A stretch of 34,017 nucleotides of DNA from Oscillospiraceae bacterium. GTDB lineage: Bacteria > Bacillota > Clostridia > Oscillospirales > Ruminococcaceae. The notes under the pieces were generated by a model. It searched no databases and was not told where the DNA came from. It saw only the letters and a list, made by a program, of their open reading frames with translations. The DNA lies in contig JAFQBT010000079.1 of the NCBI GenBank assembly GCA_017399625.1, positions 1-34,017 of the forward strand. The letters are read 5' to 3'. A program made the translations under genes and the position numbers. Position 1 is the first letter of the stretch. Each line of letters opens with the position of its first letter. This document shows positions 32,608 through 34,017 of this stretch, in pieces.

Positions 32608-33039
32608 ATGAACAGTAAAAAATTTATTTCATTGGTTTTGGCAATTGTATTAACAATTGTAGCAAGCATTCCGGCATTCGCCCAGGTACCAAAAACAGAA
32701 GAAACAACGGTATCACCGAGGTATGTGTATATTGGCGATATTAATCCGTTTATTTCTAAATCTGGCACAAAAGCTATATGTAGTTGTTCCGTACAAGTAC
32801 CCCAGTCTTCTTCAGTTACAATAACGATGACTTTACAAAAGAAAACAAATACGTGGGGTACATATGAATCGTTCATTCCTTATACCGAGGATGTGAGCGA
32901 AGGGAATGCCGCAGGAATATCGAAGACTTCAAAGACTTTAACAAGTGGAGAATATAGAGTTAAAGCAGTAGTAAGAGTACAGACGGCATCAGGAGATGTT
33001 GAGACAAAAACGGTTTATTCTGCATCGATAATTATGTAA
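32608..33039 (+). CDS. Small secreted beta-rich protein
   Basis: A 143-residue exported protein. A typical signal peptide (MNSKKFISLVLAIVLTIVA, cleavage after PAFA) leads to a 118-residue mature domain of alternating beta strands (VTITMTLQKKTNTWGTYESF, GEYRVKAVVRVQTASGDVE) with two Cys in KAICSCSV, probably an immunoglobulin-like sandwich. I recall similar secreted proteins of unknown function in Clostridia. An upstream in-frame start exists, but ATG 32608 follows AAAGGAG and opens the signal peptide, and the regulon promoter lies just upstream. A terminator follows. Confidence 0.8.
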   Translation: MNSKKFISLVLAIVLTIVASIPAFAQVPKTEETTVSPRYVYIGDINPFISKSGTKAICSCSVQVPQSSSVTITMTLQKKTNTWGTYESFIPYTEDVSEGNAAGISKTSKTLTSGEYRVKAVVRVQTASGDVETKTVYSASIIM

Positions 33040-33045
33040 AGAGAT

Positions 33046-33073
33046 AAAAGCGCCACACTCGTGGTGCTTTTTT
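33046..33073 (+). terminator. Intrinsic terminator after the secreted protein
   Basis: A stem of at least 9 bp (arms around GCGCCAC and GTGGTGC, one G-T pair), loop ACTC and a run of six T. The T run directly touches the next promoter motif. Confidence 0.85.
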
Positions 33074-33100
33074 GTTGCATTAATTTATTGATTTCGTTTT
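33074..33100 (+). promoter_or_regulatory. Putative regulon promoter of sigma cassette 2
   Basis: GTTGCA (33074-33079), a 16-base spacer and GTTTT (33096-33100; four of five bases of GTTAT), about 35 bases before ATG 33135. The weakest of the four sites. Confidence 0.4.
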
Positions 33101-33134
33101 ATTTATTGAAAGACAAAATAAAACGGAGGTAAAT

Positions 33135-33707
33135 ATGATTCCGGTTGCTATAGCTGCTATTGAGAATGATTACGAGAGAGAATTTATGCGTAATCTGTAT
33201 GATAAATTTTATAGAATTGCAGAAGCACGAGCATATGCAATTTTGCATAGCCATGAAGATGCAGAAGAAGCTGTTCAGGATTCTTTTGTAAAACTAATTG
33301 ATAAGATTCCTAAAATAATTAAACTTAGTAATGAAAAACTCGCTGCATACGTTGTTATAACAGTGAAAAATACGGCAATAGATAGTTTTAGAAAAAGAAA
33401 CAACGAAGTTAACAGAAAGTTTTCCTTCGATGAAGATGAAGTAGTTGAAAACTTAGCTGATACGAAACCTTTACCAGAGGAACTCTATTTAAAACAGGAG
33501 GAACTCGAGGAACTATCAATCATATTGAATTTGTTGCCGGAAAAATATAAGATAATTTTAGAAGCAAAATATGTATTGGAACAAAGTGATAAGGAAATTG
33601 GAGAAATGCTTGGAGTTTCCGAAAAAAGTGTGCGAATGTATTTAACACGAGCGCGACGACAAGCCTATGAACTTTTGAAAGGAGGGGTTGTTCATGGCAC
33701 AAAATGA
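33135..33707 (+). CDS. Sigma-70 family (ECF-like) sigma factor, copy 2
   Basis: A 190-residue paralogue of the factor at 31233, with the same N-terminus (AIAAIENDYEREFM), region 2 (YAILHSHEDAEEAVQDSFVKLIDK, YVVITVKNTAIDSFRKR) and region 4 (LLPEKYKIILEAKYVLEQSDKEIGEMLGVSEKSVRMYLTRARRQAYELL). GGAGG lies upstream of ATG 33135. Its end overlaps the truncated anti-sigma gene by 14 bases. If its own anti-sigma factor is non-functional, this factor may be unchecked or controlled by the first anti-sigma protein. Confidence 0.9.
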   Translation: MIPVAIAAIENDYEREFMRNLYDKFYRIAEARAYAILHSHEDAEEAVQDSFVKLIDKIPKIIKLSNEKLAAYVVITVKNTAIDSFRKRNNEVNRKFSFDEDEVVENLADTKPLPEELYLKQEELEELSIILNLLPEKYKIILEAKYVLEQSDKEIGEMLGVSEKSVRMYLTRARRQAYELLKGGVVHGTK

Positions 33708-33891
33708 TAAAGAAAACAAAAAATGGGCAACTCCGGAAGAATATGAAGATAGCATATTTGATAAAGTAATGCAGATATACATTAAGAAGCAAGGCAAAGA
33801 GATTTTAGATGAATTGAGTGACGAAGATGACGATAAAAGTGATTTGGATTTGGATTATATCAATAAATTAATGGATAATACAAAATCATAA
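33694..33891 (+). pseudogene. Anti-sigma factor of cassette 2, truncated by a mobile-element end
   Basis: Encodes 65 residues. EEYEDSIFDKVMQIYIKKQGKEILDEL matches the N-terminus of the anti-sigma protein at 31789 (EEYEDLVFRKVMAIYVENESKQILAEI), and YINKLMDN matches its IEKLYDKK. After that the copy at 31789 continues into a transmembrane helix and DUF4367 domain, while this one stops at TAA 33889-33891, inside the first hairpin of the downstream GC-rich block. It therefore lacks membrane anchor and sensor. ATG 33694 with GGAGGGG upstream is preferred over TTG 33688. The short product might still bind sigma. Confidence 0.7.
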
Positions 33892-34017
33892 CCACCAGCT
33901 GAGCTGGTGGTTTGCACAAGCCCTTCAAGGGCATGATACGGCGGCGTCTTAAGACGCGTCGAAAGGTTAACAGCCGCATCAACATTTTCAGGCCGCCGCT
34001 AAAGCGGCCTGTTTTTA
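33890..34017 (+). mobile_element. Probable left end of an IS200/IS605-type element (cut by the window end)
   Basis: A GC-rich block unlike its AT-rich neighbour, made of four successive hairpins: 33890-33912 (10-bp perfect stem, loop TGA), 33920-33932, the 14-base palindrome 33944-33957, and 33989-34011 followed by a T run. A subterminal hairpin, followed by structured leader and a terminator that blocks read-in, is the usual layout of IS200-like left ends, and it interrupts a gene. No transposase is inside the window, so the family is inferred. Alternatives are another palindromic repeat element or a structured RNA. Confidence 0.5.
33989..34016 (+). terminator. Intrinsic terminator in the element leader
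   Basis: CAGGCCGC (33989-33996), a 7-base loop and GCGGCCTG (34004-34011) followed by five T. It would stop read-through from the sigma operon into the element. Confidence 0.75.

Noticed and set aside
33890..34011. CRISPR-like array because of several palindromes
   Set aside because: The hairpins differ in sequence and length and have no regular spacers; they are structured leader or element-end hairpins.

Overview
The window looks like a Gram-positive, low-to-moderate GC (roughly 40% by eye) genome of the class Clostridia, probably a gut Ruminococcaceae/Oscillospiraceae or Lachnospiraceae member. Evidence: a conjugative module of the Tn1549-like type (SNF2-type helicase, Toprim protein, MobC/relaxase, PcfB, VirD4, Maff2, PrgI, VirB4), a class B sortase, a CHAP wall hydrolase, a Firmicutes-type LexA box and strong AGGAGG-type ribosome binding sites. 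No rRNA, tRNA or CRISPR array was seen.

Region 1 (1-23651, all + strand) is the conjugation core of an integrative conjugative element. In order: the 3' end of a TnpV-like gene, a giant methylase-helicase, a low-GC membrane-protein cargo gene, a Toprim/DUF3991 protein, an acidic unknown, a tiny DUF3789-like protein, MobC, relaxase, PcfB, an ArdC-like protein, a 62-aa linker gene, VirD4, the Maff2 pilin-like protein, VirB6-like, PrgI-like, VirB4, sortase B, a second low-GC cargo gene with a HEPN-like motif, and the CHAP hydrolase. No integrase, excisionase or element end is visible, so the element probably extends beyond the left edge. The mobilisation genes (10364-12820) would process DNA, VirD4 would couple it to the VirB4/VirB6/PrgI/Maff2 channel, and the CHAP enzyme would open the wall. 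The two cargo genes sit exactly at joints of the conserved order, where accessory (possibly defence) genes are expected.

Region 2 (23739-26417) holds a small membrane peptide gene with its own promoter and terminator, then a leftward SOS operon (Y-family polymerase, Cys-rich 68-aa protein, YolD-like protein) under a perfect LexA palindrome.

Region 3 (26449-30369, - strand) is an ABC transporter operon (large FtsX permease, second FtsX permease, MacB/LolD-type ATPase). It ends in an unlisted 28-aa ORF with a very good ribosome binding site.

Region 4 (30464-34017) is the most original part. It has two paralogous sigma/anti-sigma cassettes, a secreted beta-rich protein between them and a divergent secreted Cys-rich protein. 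All four transcription units start with the same putative promoter, GTTGCA-N16/17-GTTAT (one copy has GTTTT), which suggests a self-contained extracytoplasmic-function regulon. The second anti-sigma gene is cut off after 65 codons by a hairpin-rich, GC-rich sequence that looks like the left end of an IS200/IS605-type element and runs off the window.
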